Positions 50,459 to 59,635 of a stretch of 64,000 nucleotides of DNA are shown here, piece by piece. How positions within the stretch are numbered: the stretch's first letter is position 1; each line of letters opens with the position of its first letter. The DNA is from JAKAWQ01 sp963840545 (GTDB lineage: Bacteria; Pseudomonadota; Alphaproteobacteria; Acetobacterales; Acetobacteraceae): positions 1,364,001 to 1,428,000 of the forward strand of contig CAWIZE010000002.1 of assembly GCA_963840545.1 (NCBI GenBank), written 5' to 3'. Below the pieces are notes generated by a model. That model searched no databases and had not been told where the DNA came from. It worked only from the letters and a program-made list of their open reading frames with translations. Made by a program: the position numbers and the translations under genes.

Positions 50459-50488
50459 TTGACAAGTGTTAACTCATCGTCGTACCGA
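50459..50488 (+). promoter_or_regulatory. Candidate promoter before the PhyH-type gene
   Basis: A perfect -35 hexamer TTGACA (50459-50464) lies in an AT-rich stretch with a GTTAAC motif. The best -10 (TACCGA at 50483-50488, 18-bp spacing) is poor. If real, transcription would start at or just after the ATG at 50490, and translation would then begin at ATG 50544. Confidence 0.35.
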
Positions 50489-50489
50489 A

Positions 50490-51938
50490 ATGCAACGTCA
50501 AGCGGCACACGATGTTTCATCCAGAGCGGAGCAGCCGGGGATCATGCACCAGCAGGTGAAGCGTCGCAGCGTGCGGCGGGCGGCCGAGGTATTCGTGCCC
50601 ACGAAGGTGGCGGCGGCGGACGAGGTCGTCGCGACGGCCATGCCGGCGCCTAGGGTGAACATCCGGGGTGCCTTCGAGCGACTTGACCGCCACGGCCTCA
50701 GCGGCTGGATCACGGTCACGGGGGCGCCCGAGATCAGGCCGCTGCTCGATGTCGTGCTCGACGGGCAGACGATCGGCCAATGCCGGGCCGAAGGGAACCG
50801 CGAGGACGTGAAGGCCTCGGGCTACGGCGACGGGCTTTGCGAGTTCCGCTTCGATTTTCCGCCCGAGATGACCGAGGCGGAGGCGGCGCGGGTGCGCGTT
50901 CGCTTTTCCGAGACCGACCTTTTTCTCAACCTGCCCGCGCAGCCGCTCGCCGCCGGGGCGAGCCCTGGCGCCCGCGCCCTGGGCAGCCGTTTCGGCGGGC
51001 TCTGGATCGACCGTGCGGACTGGATCGACCGGCTCGCGGAGCGTCACCGCCTCGGCCTCGTCTCGGACGTTCTGGCCGAGCGGCTCTACCGCTTCGTGCG
51101 CGACGGCTACCTCGTGATCGAGAAGGCCGTCCCCGCGGTGGTCTGCAACCGCATCAACGAAGACCTCGAGTGGCTGTGGGAGAACCCGCCGGCGACCATG
51201 CGTATGGAGACGCACGAGCCCGACGGCGAGCTCCGCGTGCTCGTGCCCGACGTCGCCTGCCGCCCGGGCCGCACCAAGCTGCTCGACCTCTATGCCTTCT
51301 CGGCGGCCGCCCGCGCCGCCGTCAGCGCGCCGCCGGTGATCGAGTTCCTGCGTGCGATCTTCGAGGACAAGCCGCAGGCCTTCCAGAGCCTCAACTTCTG
51401 GAAGGGCTCACAGCAACCAATGCACAAGGACACCGCCTATGTGCGGGTGGACGGCAACCCGCTGGCGCTGGCGGCGACCTGGCTCGCGCTTGAGGATATC
51501 GAGCCCGGCACCGGCGAGCTCGAGTATTTCGTCGGCAGCCACCACGCCCCCGATTATCGTTTCGGCGGCGTCAGCAAGTGGATGAACACCGCCGACGACG
51601 ACTACGGGGTCGAGCACGACCGGTTCCTTGCCAGCCTGCACACGGACGCCCGCCAGTACAATCATGCCAGGGCATCGTTCCTCGCCCGCAAGGGCGACGT
51701 GCTGATCTGGCACGCCGACCTCGCCCATGGCGGCTCGCGCGTGACCCAGCCGGAACGGACCCGGCGGAGCTTGGTCACTCACTTCTGCCCGGCCTCGACC
51801 AGCCCATTCTTCCATCGCCAGCAGAAGCTGCGCGAGATGGAAACGGAGACCTGCAAGTTCACCTCGCAGCACTCCGACATCGCGCTCGCCGGCATGGCGT
51901 TCGCCGGCATCGTCCCGGCCGCCGCGGCCACCGCCTAA
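50490..51938 (+). CDS. PhyH-family 2-oxoglutarate/Fe(II) dioxygenase with N-terminal beta domain
   Basis: A 482-aa protein. Residues ~55-140 form a small domain (RGAFERLDRHGLSGWITVTG, then LDVVLDGQTIG) of the type attached to glycosyl- and sulfotransferase-like enzymes. The phytanoyl-CoA dioxygenase domain follows: metal ligands in QPMHKDTAYV (HxD) and WHADLAHGGSRV, with the 2-oxoglutarate Arg in RRSLVTHFC. It hydroxylates an unknown substrate. Start is uncertain (ATG 50490 or 50544). It ends in an intrinsic terminator and diverges from the sulfotransferase-like gene. Confidence 0.82.
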   Translation: MQRQAAHDVSSRAEQPGIMHQQVKRRSVRRAAEVFVPTKVAAADEVVATAMPAPRVNIRGAFERLDRHGLSGWITVTGAPEIRPLLDVVLDGQTIGQCRAEGNREDVKASGYGDGLCEFRFDFPPEMTEAEAARVRVRFSETDLFLNLPAQPLAAGASPGARALGSRFGGLWIDRADWIDRLAERHRLGLVSDVLAERLYRFVRDGYLVIEKAVPAVVCNRINEDLEWLWENPPATMRMETHEPDGELRVLVPDVACRPGRTKLLDLYAFSAAARAAVSAPPVIEFLRAIFEDKPQAFQSLNFWKGSQQPMHKDTAYVRVDGNPLALAATWLALEDIEPGTGELEYFVGSHHAPDYRFGGVSKWMNTADDDYGVEHDRFLASLHTDARQYNHARASFLARKGDVLIWHADLAHGGSRVTQPERTRRSLVTHFCPASTSPFFHRQQKLREMETETCKFTSQHSDIALAGMAFAGIVPAAAATA

Positions 51939-51951
51939 ACCCGCCGAAGGC

Positions 51952-51983
51952 AAGGCCGGAGCCGGGGGCCCGTGGCCTTTTTT
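51952..51983 (+). terminator. Intrinsic terminator after the PhyH-type gene
   Basis: Stem AAGGCC (51952-51957) with GGCCTT (51974-51979), GC-rich loop, and a run of six T (51978-51983). It lies 13 bases after the PhyH stop and directly before the convergent gene's end. Confidence 0.75.
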
Positions 51984-51984
51984 A

Positions 51985-53070
51985 TCAGGTCGGGTCCCAG
52001 CCGAAGCGGCTGGCAAGCCAGCCGCGAAGGGTGAGCAGCGTCGCCGAGCTCGCGGCGATCGCGATGGTGCCGCTGTTGACGTTGGGCGTAGTCTCGATGC
52101 GCACCGATGTCGCCTCGGCGAGAGCGTGCACGGCGGGGCTGGCCGCCATCGTCGCGCTCATGCTGCGCCAGAGGCCGACGATGTCGGGCGGCGTCAACGC
52201 CGGCAGCACCAGCGCGTAGTCGAGCGTGGTGGCGGCCGCGGCGGCCTTCCAAGCGCCGAGCAGCTTGCCGCGCGGGGGATGGCCGAGGAGCGAGACCGAG
52301 GCCTCCTCGAGCGAGGGTACCTCCGGCATCAGCGGATCGCGCGTCTGCTGGCCCGCCGCATTCACCGCGCCGAACGAAAAGAGCGGAACGGCGCCCACGT
52401 CGGCGAGCGCGCGGGCCCGTTCGGGCACGTCCTCGCCGTGCAGGAAGATGAGATCGACGGCGCCGTCCCGCAGCGCCTCGCGCGCCCGGTCCGGTTCGCC
52501 TAAGCCAAAGACGGCGGTGAAGTTCGTGCCGAGCAGGTCGAGCGCGAGCAGCGCCGGAAGGTCCGGCCCGGTCGGTCCGGAAGCGGCGATGCGCGGGCCC
52601 TGGTCCGGGGCGAGGGCCGAGAGCGGCACCGTCCCGACGATCACGGCCGGCGCGAGGGCGTTCAGCGCCGGGATCCAGCTTGCCATGTCGAAATGTGCGC
52701 GGGGATCACCGACCAGCCAGGCGGTCGCGGCGGCGCCGGGCACGAGCAGCGCCGTCGCGCCGTCGGGCACCGCGAGCGCCGTGAACTGGTTCGCGCCGGT
52801 CACGCCGTCATTGCCGATCGCGTTCTGCCGGCTGACCCGCGTTCCGGGCGGAAGGGCGTGCGCGAGCGCGGGCACCAGCGCGCCCGCCCAGTGATCGAGC
52901 GGCCCATCCGGCGTGCCGGCGACCAGCACCGCGGCGCCGTTCGGGAAGGGCACCGCCGCCATCGCGGTCGCGGCGCGCGCGCCTCTCCCACGCAGGAAGG
53001 GCGCCGCCCCGCATGATCCCAGAATCAACCGCAACGCCGTGCGCCGCGAAGGGGTCTCACCCAGCCGCAT
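51985..53070 (-). CDS. Bug/TctC-like periplasmic binding protein, divergent
   Basis: A 361-aa exported protein. A twin-arginine-type signal (SRRTALRLILGSCGAAPFLR ... ARAA) is followed by AAVLVAGTPDGPLDHWAGAL and GTRVSRQNAIGNDGVTGANQ, which recall the G-(I/V)-N-G region of tripartite tricarboxylate (Bug) receptors. Sequence conservation is weaker than usual and no TctA/TctB genes are nearby. Bug proteins bind carboxylates. I call the family with moderate confidence; it may have diverged in function. Confidence 0.65.
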   Translation of the reverse strand: MRLGETPSRRTALRLILGSCGAAPFLRGRGARAATAMAAVPFPNGAAVLVAGTPDGPLDHWAGALVPALAHALPPGTRVSRQNAIGNDGVTGANQFTALAVPDGATALLVPGAAATAWLVGDPRAHFDMASWIPALNALAPAVIVGTVPLSALAPDQGPRIAASGPTGPDLPALLALDLLGTNFTAVFGLGEPDRAREALRDGAVDLIFLHGEDVPERARALADVGAVPLFSFGAVNAAGQQTRDPLMPEVPSLEEASVSLLGHPPRGKLLGAWKAAAAATTLDYALVLPALTPPDIVGLWRSMSATMAASPAVHALAEATSVRIETTPNVNSGTIAIAASSATLLTLRGWLASRFGWDPT

Positions 53071-53115
53071 CAGCCCTCCCCCTTTTGGGACTGGCACTCC
53101 TACGCGGACCGAGCC

Positions 53116-53676
53116 TTATGTCAAATCAAACCGGTGTCGCCCGTGGTCAGGACCGGCGATCATGAATCGGTACTGGATGAGGGATTCGAACGGGAGGTCG
53201 AGGCGCGCGCGCCCTTGGAGGAAGGTGAGCTCGATCAGCGCCGCGGCCGCCGGCACCTCGGCGCCGACATGGCGCAGCAGCGCCACGCCGGCGGCCATCG
53301 TGCCGCCGGTGGCGAGCAGATCGTCCACCAGCACGACACGCTCGCCGCCGCCGACCGCGTCGGCCTGGATCTCCACCCGATCGGAGCCGTATTCGAGCGC
53401 GTATTCGTGGCCGACGGTGCGGCCGGGCAGCTTGCCGCGCTTGCGCAGCATCAGGAACCCGCAGCCGAGCTTGAGCGCGAGCGGCGCGGCCATGAGGAAG
53501 CCACGCGCCTCGATTCCGGCGAGCAGGTCGGGCCGGTAGGGCCGCACCGCCTCGGCCATCCGATCCATTGCCACCTGCCAGGCGTCGGCGTGACGCAGCA
53601 GGGTTGAGATGTCGTAGAAGAAGATCCCGGGCTTGGGGAAATCGGGAATGCCGCGGATGTGATCTCGGAGGTCCAT
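53116..53676 (-). CDS. apt: Adenine phosphoribosyltransferase
   Basis: A 186-aa purine-salvage enzyme converting adenine and PRPP to AMP. The PRPP loop is VVLVDDLLATGGTMAAGVAL near residue 115. N-terminal IPDFPKPGIFFYDISTLL and LAGIEARGFLMAAPLALKL are family-typical. GGGGAA precedes ATG 53676. It diverges from the aminotransferase gene by 182 bp. Confidence 0.95.
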   Translation of the reverse strand: MDLRDHIRGIPDFPKPGIFFYDISTLLRHADAWQVAMDRMAEAVRPYRPDLLAGIEARGFLMAAPLALKLGCGFLMLRKRGKLPGRTVGHEYALEYGSDRVEIQADAVGGGERVVLVDDLLATGGTMAAGVALLRHVGAEVPAAAALIELTFLQGRARLDLPFESLIQYRFMIAGPDHGRHRFDLT

Positions 53677-53858
53677 GCAGCGTTCCCCTGTTCGTCGCGC
53701 GCGATTCGGGCTCATGCGCCCCCGGTATCTATCGCGCCGCCGCCACCGCCCGCAATCCGCTCGCGGCCATCCGATAGGGGCGGGCCATTGCCGGGGGGGT
53801 CGTCTTGGTGGTCCGATGGCGCCGCGCGCGGACGCTGCCGCTTCGGTTGGAGGACAGG

Positions 53859-55190
53859 ATGGACGATCTCGGGCTCAGCAACGCCGACCTCGATTCGGCT
53901 CTCGCCGAGGTGCGCGAAGCCTATGTCGCGCGCAACCCCAGAAGCCTCGCCCGCTTCGTCGAGGCGAGCGCGGTGATGCCCGGCGGCAACACGCGGAGCG
54001 TGCTCTTCTACGCCCCGTTTCCGCTCGGGCTCGCCGGCGGCGAGGGGGCCACTGTCTCCGATCTCGACGGCGCGCGCTATATCGATTTCCTCGGCGAATA
54101 CACGGCCGGAATCTACGGTCATTCCCATCCCGTGATCCGCCGCGCGGTCGAGGTGGCGTTCGATGGCGGCATCAATCTCGGCGGCCATAATCTGCTCGAG
54201 GCGCGCTTCGCCCGGGCGGTCACCGAGCGCTTCGGGCTCGAGCGCGTGCGCTTCACCAACTCCGGCACCGAGGCCAACCTGATGGCGCTCGTCACGGCCG
54301 CCGCCGTCACCGGGCGGCGGAAGGTGCTGGCGTTCCGCGGCGGCTACCATGGCGGTGTCTTCACCTTCGCCGGTGGCGGCTCGCCGATCAATGCGCCGTT
54401 CGATTTCGTCCTCGCCCGCTACAACGATACCGCGGGTGCGGTCGCGACGATCAAGGAGCACGCGGATGCGCTCGCCGCGGTGATCGTCGAGCCGATGCTG
54501 GGCGGCGGCGGCTGCATCCCGGCCGAGCCGGACTTCCTCGCCGCCCTCATCGAGGCCGCGCACGCGGTGGGGGCGGTCGCGATTTTCGACGAGGTGATGA
54601 CCTCGCGCCTCGCGCCCGGCGGCCTCGCCGACAAATACGGCCTCCACCCCGATCTCACCACACTCGGGAAATATGTCGGCGGCGGAATGTCCTTCGGCGC
54701 CTTCGGCGGCCGCGCCGCGCTGCTCGACTGTTTCGATCCGCGCCGCCCCGACGCGCTTCCCCACGCCGGCACCTTCAACAACAACGTGCTCACCATGGCG
54801 GCCGGCCACGCCGGCATCACGGAAATCTACACGAAGCCGGCAGCCGAGGCGCTGAATGCGCGCGGCGAGGCCCTGCGCGCGCGGCTCAACGCGCTCTGCC
54901 GGCGCTACGCCGCGCCGATGCAGTTCACCGGCATCGGCTCGATGATGACGGTCCATTTCACGTCTCAACCGATCCGGGCGCCCGAGGACTGGGCCGTTTC
55001 CGATCCGCGCCTCAAGGAGCTCTTCTTCTTCGACCTCCTTGCTGCCGGCATCTGGATGGCGCGGCGGGGGATGATCAATCTCTCGCTGCCGACCGGCGAT
55101 GCGGAATGCGAGCATCTCGTCGCCGCGGTCGAGGAGTTTCTCCAGAACCGCCGGCGGCTCCTGGCTGCCGCGGCGGCCTCGGGCGGCTGA
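53859..55190 (+). CDS. Class III aminotransferase (glutamate-1-semialdehyde aminomutase-like)
   Basis: A 443-aa PLP enzyme. Key parts: FVEASAVMPGGNTRSVLFYA, TNSGTEANLMALVTAAAVT, FRGGYHGGV, VIVEPMLGGGGCIPAEPDFL, AIFDEVMTSRL and the PLP Lys in TTLGKYVGGGMSFGAFGGR. This is the HemL-like branch. No other heme genes are nearby, so a role in amino-acid isomerisation rather than tetrapyrrole synthesis is possible. GGAGG precedes the ATG. Confidence 0.88.
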   Translation: MDDLGLSNADLDSALAEVREAYVARNPRSLARFVEASAVMPGGNTRSVLFYAPFPLGLAGGEGATVSDLDGARYIDFLGEYTAGIYGHSHPVIRRAVEVAFDGGINLGGHNLLEARFARAVTERFGLERVRFTNSGTEANLMALVTAAAVTGRRKVLAFRGGYHGGVFTFAGGGSPINAPFDFVLARYNDTAGAVATIKEHADALAAVIVEPMLGGGGCIPAEPDFLAALIEAAHAVGAVAIFDEVMTSRLAPGGLADKYGLHPDLTTLGKYVGGGMSFGAFGGRAALLDCFDPRRPDALPHAGTFNNNVLTMAAGHAGITEIYTKPAAEALNARGEALRARLNALCRRYAAPMQFTGIGSMMTVHFTSQPIRAPEDWAVSDPRLKELFFFDLLAAGIWMARRGMINLSLPTGDAECEHLVAAVEEFLQNRRRLLAAAAASGG

Positions 55191-55351
55191 GGAATCGCGT
55201 GCGAACCCGAGCGTTCACGCGGGTCGCGAAAGCCCGATCGCTCTCGACCTGGCGCAATTCCCTCTATAGGCTCCACACGGCGTGCCGTGTCCTTTCCTCG
55301 CCGTAAGCCCGGCGGCCTGTGGACGCGGCCTCCGGTGGGGATTGTGTCCCA

Positions 55352-57175
55352 ATGAACAGAAGAAATCTGCTCGCACGCCTTGCGGCAATTCCGCTCCTGC
55401 CCGTCCTCTGGCCCGCCTCTGCAGCGTCAGCCGCCAACGTATCTGCAGGCAACCCGTTCCGTCGCGTTCGGCCATCCGACGCCGATTGGCCAAGCGCTGC
55501 GCTCTGGGAAAAACTTGATCGCGATGTTGGCGGGCATCTGATCACGGTTCAGCCGCTGCTCGCTGCCTGCGTGGACGCGGGCGGGAGCACCGCCTGCGAG
55601 GAGCTGCTCAAGGCGCTGCGCAATCCCTATTACGTCGGCGATCAGCCTGCGGGGACGCAGACCGTCGGCTGGGTGGACGCGTGGATGTCGGCGCCCAGCG
55701 TCTATGCCGTCGCGGCGCGGACGAGCGCGGATGTCGCCGCTGCCGTCAATTTCGCGCGCGAGAACCGGCTGCGCCTCGTCGTGAAGGGAGGCGGGCATAG
55801 CTATCAGGGCACCTCGGACTCGGCCGAGTCGCTCTTGATCTGGACACGGGCGATGAGCAGCATCGTGCTGCACGACGCCTTCGTGCCCCAAGGTTGCGCC
55901 GGCACGACGGTGCCCGAGCCCGCCGTCACGGTCGAGGCGGGGGCGGTCTGGATGCACACCTACGACGCTGTGACCACGAAAGCCGGCCGCTATGTTCAGG
56001 GCGGTGGATGCGCGACCGTCGGTGTCGCCGGGCTGATCCAGAGCGGCGGGTTCGGCAGCTTCTCGAAGAATTACGGCACCGCTGCCGGCGGGTTGCTGGA
56101 AGCGGAGATCGTCACCGCCGACGGCGCCGTCCGCATTGCCAATGCCTGCACGAACCCGGACCTCTTCTGGGGCATCAAGGGCGGCGGTGGCGGCAGCCTT
56201 GGCGTCGTCACCAGGCTGACGCTCCGGACACGCGATCTCCCGGCCTTCTTCGGCAATGTGAACCTGAAAATCCAGGCGCGCTCCGATGCCGCGTTCCGCC
56301 GGCTCATCGCGCGGTTCGCCGGCTTCTCCGAAGCGAACCTCCTGACCCGGCAGTGGGGCGAGAGCGTCACCTTCGCGGCCGACAACAGTTTCGCCGTCAC
56401 GATGGTGTTCCAGGGGCTCGACCAGGCGCAGGCACAGGATGTCTGGCGGCCGCTCGTCGATTGGATCGCCGCCTCGCCGCGTGACTTTACCGTCGCTTCG
56501 GCCTTGGCGGTTCGCGTCACACCGGCGCGGGATTGGTGGAATCCCGCATACCGGAGGAAGGCAAGGCCAGATCAGGTGTTTTTCGACGGGCGGCCGGGAG
56601 CGCCGGAGGACAATATGTGGTTCGCGGAACAAAATACCGAGCTCGGCGCATTCTTCCACGGCTTCCAGTCCGTCTGGCTGCCGGCGTCATTGCTGAACGA
56701 GGGCCAGCAGGCGCGCTTCGCCGACGTGCTGTTTTCAGCGACGCGGCACTGGGCCGTGGCGCTCCACTTCAACAAGGGCCTTGCCGGCGCCGGCGCCGCC
56801 GGCGTGGCGGCCGCGCGGGACACGGCGATGAACCCGGCGGTGTTGAGCGCTTTTGCGCTCGCGATCATTGCGGGCGGGGATGCGGGGGCCTACGCGGACC
56901 TGCTCGGCCATCCGCCCGACCTCGCCCTCGCGCGCCGCAACGCCGCCTCCATTGCGGCGGCCGGCGACGCGCTCAGAACAATCGTGCCGGACGCCGGCTC
57001 CTACGTCTCGGAGAGCAATTTCTTCGACCCTGCCTGGAAAAATGCATTCTGGGGAGAGAATTATCCGCAACTCAGCGACGTGAAGCGGAAATACGATCCC
57101 GACGGTCTCTTTTTCGTTCACCACGGCGTCGGCAGTGAGAGCTGGAGCGCCGACGGCTTCACCCGGCCGGCGTGA
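55352..57175 (+). CDS. Secreted BBE-type FAD-linked oxidase
   Basis: A 607-aa exported oxidase. The signal RRNLLARLAAIPLLPVLWPA ends near SAASA. FAD_binding_4 domain: VVKGGGHSYQGTSDSAESLL and CATVGVAGLIQSGGFGSFSK. The His of GGGHSYQ (about residue 147) and the Cys of GGGCATVGV (about 219) match the two covalent FAD anchors of BBE-like enzymes. The C-terminal BBE segment ends ENYPQLSDVKRKYDPDGLFF. Oxidises carbohydrates or alcohols in most characterised cases; substrate here unknown. Confidence 0.88.
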   Translation: MNRRNLLARLAAIPLLPVLWPASAASAANVSAGNPFRRVRPSDADWPSAALWEKLDRDVGGHLITVQPLLAACVDAGGSTACEELLKALRNPYYVGDQPAGTQTVGWVDAWMSAPSVYAVAARTSADVAAAVNFARENRLRLVVKGGGHSYQGTSDSAESLLIWTRAMSSIVLHDAFVPQGCAGTTVPEPAVTVEAGAVWMHTYDAVTTKAGRYVQGGGCATVGVAGLIQSGGFGSFSKNYGTAAGGLLEAEIVTADGAVRIANACTNPDLFWGIKGGGGGSLGVVTRLTLRTRDLPAFFGNVNLKIQARSDAAFRRLIARFAGFSEANLLTRQWGESVTFAADNSFAVTMVFQGLDQAQAQDVWRPLVDWIAASPRDFTVASALAVRVTPARDWWNPAYRRKARPDQVFFDGRPGAPEDNMWFAEQNTELGAFFHGFQSVWLPASLLNEGQQARFADVLFSATRHWAVALHFNKGLAGAGAAGVAAARDTAMNPAVLSAFALAIIAGGDAGAYADLLGHPPDLALARRNAASIAAAGDALRTIVPDAGSYVSESNFFDPAWKNAFWGENYPQLSDVKRKYDPDGLFFVHHGVGSESWSADGFTRPA

Positions 57176-57263
57176 GCGGGCCGGCGCCCGCGGGCGACCA
57201 GCCGCCGGCGGCGGCCGTCGGGTTGCAATGGCCAGGGCGTTAGGCCCTGCTGGGATATTTTCG

Positions 57264-57544
57264 ATGGACGTTCCCATGCCCAACCCGAAGCCGGCCGGCC
57301 GGCGCAACACCCTCAAACTCCGTATCAAGCCGGATGACCAGGGGCTTATCGACCGCGCCGCCCAACACGCCGGTAAGACCAAGGTCGATCTCGTGCTCGA
57401 AGCCGCCCGCCGCGCGGCAGAGGACGCGCTGCTGGAGCGCACGCCGTTCGTTGTCGGTCCCGAAACCTTCGACACCTTCCGGGCGCGCCGTGACGAAGCG
57501 CCTCATCCCAATGACGAGCCGCGGTGCCTAGCCCGCAATTCTCA
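57264..57544 (+). CDS. tacA: TacA-type (DUF1778) antitoxin, 3' end cut by a group II intron
   Basis: From ATG 57264 the frame reads RRNTLKLRIKPDDQGLIDRA, then AQHAGKTKVDLVLEAARRAA and FDTFRARRDEAPHPNDE, the ribbon-helix-helix and toxin-binding parts of DUF1778 antitoxins. The coding match ends at about 57544, where the intron 5' motif GTGCGCC begins; the open frame continues into the intron to 57605. Only the last few residues are likely lost. Its natural partner, a GNAT toxin, is found 3.6 kb downstream (61133-62599). Confidence 0.8.
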
Positions 57545-59478
57545 GTGCGCCCCAACGGCGCGATTGACCAGTGGAGGAAGGATCCACCCAGGAAGTTGTC
57601 GGTAGGACCTGGTAGCTGACGAGCGGCTTGGACGGGTAACCGGACGGGTCGGAGCCTCGTGACAAAGGCCGCCTTGGGCGGTTGAGCAATCCAGCAGGCC
57701 GTAACGCGAGTGAAGCCTGAGCAGGCCTCGAAAGTGAAGTCATGGACGCCGACCCGCCTGAAAACGGGGAAGGCCCGCGTGGAACAGGGAAGCAACCGAC
57801 AAATGCACCTGTTCCGGTCCGTCGGGGTAGTGGGCACGGCATGTCGGAAAGGTGGGTCGGGTAATTGGGGGAGACCCGTGTTGGGCGAGGGCAGCGGCCT
57901 CAACGGCATCGTCAGGTGCCGGTCCGCGCGGGAGTCGGACAGGGTCGTAAGACCGTCGAGGCCGGGTAATACCGGCGGAGGAAAGGACCCTGACTTCTGG
58001 TGTGCTTTGGACGGAGAAGAGGATTGGTGATTGGCGATGAGCCTGCAAACACCCGATAAGATCCGGATCGCTTCAGAGAAAGCTGTATCTCAAGGCGAAG
58101 GCAGAGCCGGACTATCGCTTCTACCTGCTCTACGACAAGATTTACCGCGAGGACATCCTCCACCACGCCTATGACCTGATGCGCGCGAATGATGGCGCGC
58201 CAGGGGTGGATGGGGTGAGCTTCGCCAGGATCGAGGCGCAGGGCCGGGAGGAGTGGCTGTCCGGCATCAGGAAGGAGCTGCAAGAGAAGACGTATCGACC
58301 GGCGCCGGTGCGGAGGGTGATGATCCCGAAGCCCGGGGGCAAGGGCGAGCGGCCGCTCGGGATACCGACGATACGGGACCGGACGGTGCAAGCCGCTGCC
58401 AAGCTGGTGCTTGAGCCGATCTTCGAGGCGGACCTTGATCCGAGTGCTTACGGCTACCGCCCGAAACGGAGCGGGCTTGACGCAGTCAAGGAAGTCCACG
58501 CGCTGATCTGCCGCGGCTACACCGATGTAGTAGACGCGGATTTGTCCAAATACTTCGATACGATCCCGCACCGAGGAATTGATGCGATCAGTTGCCCGGC
58601 GCATCGTTGATCGCAACGTCCTGCGCCTCATCAAGATGTGGCTCGAGACGCCGGTCGACGAACGGGACGAGAGAGGGAATCGACGCATGAGCGGCGGAAC
58701 ACGCAGCACCTGCGGTACCCCGCAAGGTGGTGTTGCCAGCCCGATGCTGGCTAACGTCTACATGAATAGGTTCCTGAAGGCACTGGCGATCGAGCGGACG
58801 GGACAGAGCCTATCAAGCCCACGTCGTCTCCTACGCCGATGACTTCGTCATCCTCAGCCGCGGACACGCGGAAGAGGCCAGGAAGTGGACGGGGCAGGTG
58901 ATGACCAAGCTTGGTCTGACGCTCAACGAGGACGAAGACCTCGGTCCGGAACGCTCGGGAAGAGTGCTTCGATTTTCTTGGTTATAGCGTTTGGGCCGCA
59001 CCATTATCGGAAGGATGGTCACTGGTATCTGGGTGCCGGTCCGTCGAAGAAGAGCGTGCAAAGACTTAAGCAAAAGCGTTGGCGACATCCTGGTGCCGGG
59101 CAACCAGGCGCCGTGGGCCGAACGTGCGGGACCAGCTGAACAGCTTGCTGCGCGGCTGGACGTTCGTACTTCAGTTACGGCACGCGCCTGACGGCCTACC
59201 GGGCCGCCGACAACCACGTCTACCACAGCGGTACGACGCTTCCTGAGACGGCGTCACAAAGTGCAATCGCAAGGCACGCGCCGCTTCAGCGATGAGGCGG
59301 TGTTCAGATGACCTCGGCGTGCTACGACTACGTCGCGTTCATCTTGGCCCGATGCCGATAGCCGCGGGATGAAGCCAGTCGGAAAGCGCAGTGCGGGAAA
59401 TCCGCACGCTGCGTTTGATGAGCGGGCAGGGGAAACGGAGCGCGTACGCGTCACCGCGCCTCTCCTCGACTCTACCAC
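57545..59478 (+). mobile_element. Degenerate group II intron
   Basis: Begins with the group II 5' consensus-like GTGCGCC (57545). About 490 bp of structured RNA sequence precede the reverse transcriptase frame at 58037. A domain V-like hairpin lies at 59391-59407 (GTGCGG-GAAA-CCGCAC arms), followed by GTTTGATGAGCGGG and a CTCGACTCTACC end. The 3' boundary is approximate. The encoded protein is broken by many frameshifts, so it cannot move on its own. Confidence 0.8.
58037..59310 (+). pseudogene. Group II intron reverse transcriptase/maturase, multiply frameshifted
   Basis: ATG 58037 opens MSLQTPDKIR. A one-base insertion near 58070 leads to the frame KAEPDYRFYLLYDKIYREDI, RANDGAPGVDGVSFARIEAQ and DVVDADLSKYFDTIPH. 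The next pieces are LMRSVARRIVDRNVLRLIKM with CGTPQGGVASPMLANVYMNR, then AHVVSYADDFVILSRGHAEE (YADD at 58832-58843), then CFDFLGYS and DGHWYLGAGPSKKSVQRLK. At least six frame changes separate these fragments, all belonging to one RT of the typical bacterial group II type. Confidence 0.88.
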
Positions 59479-59635
59479 TCGGGGTAGATAGGCGGGAAAA
59501 GGGCGGGGCTACGGGGCGCATGTGAGGCGGGGGTGGAGTGCCGATGCGGAGGCAGTAATCGGCCAAGCGGCTGCATCGCCGCGGGGAGGGCAGCGTTGTC
59601 GGGGTGGATGGCGCCTATGCGGTGCCTGGCTCGTA

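Noticed and set aside
59479..59635. Left terminal inverted repeat of the IS1380-family element
   Set aside because: No stretch convincingly matches the complement of the right flank around 61080-61115, so the element's borders are left undefined.
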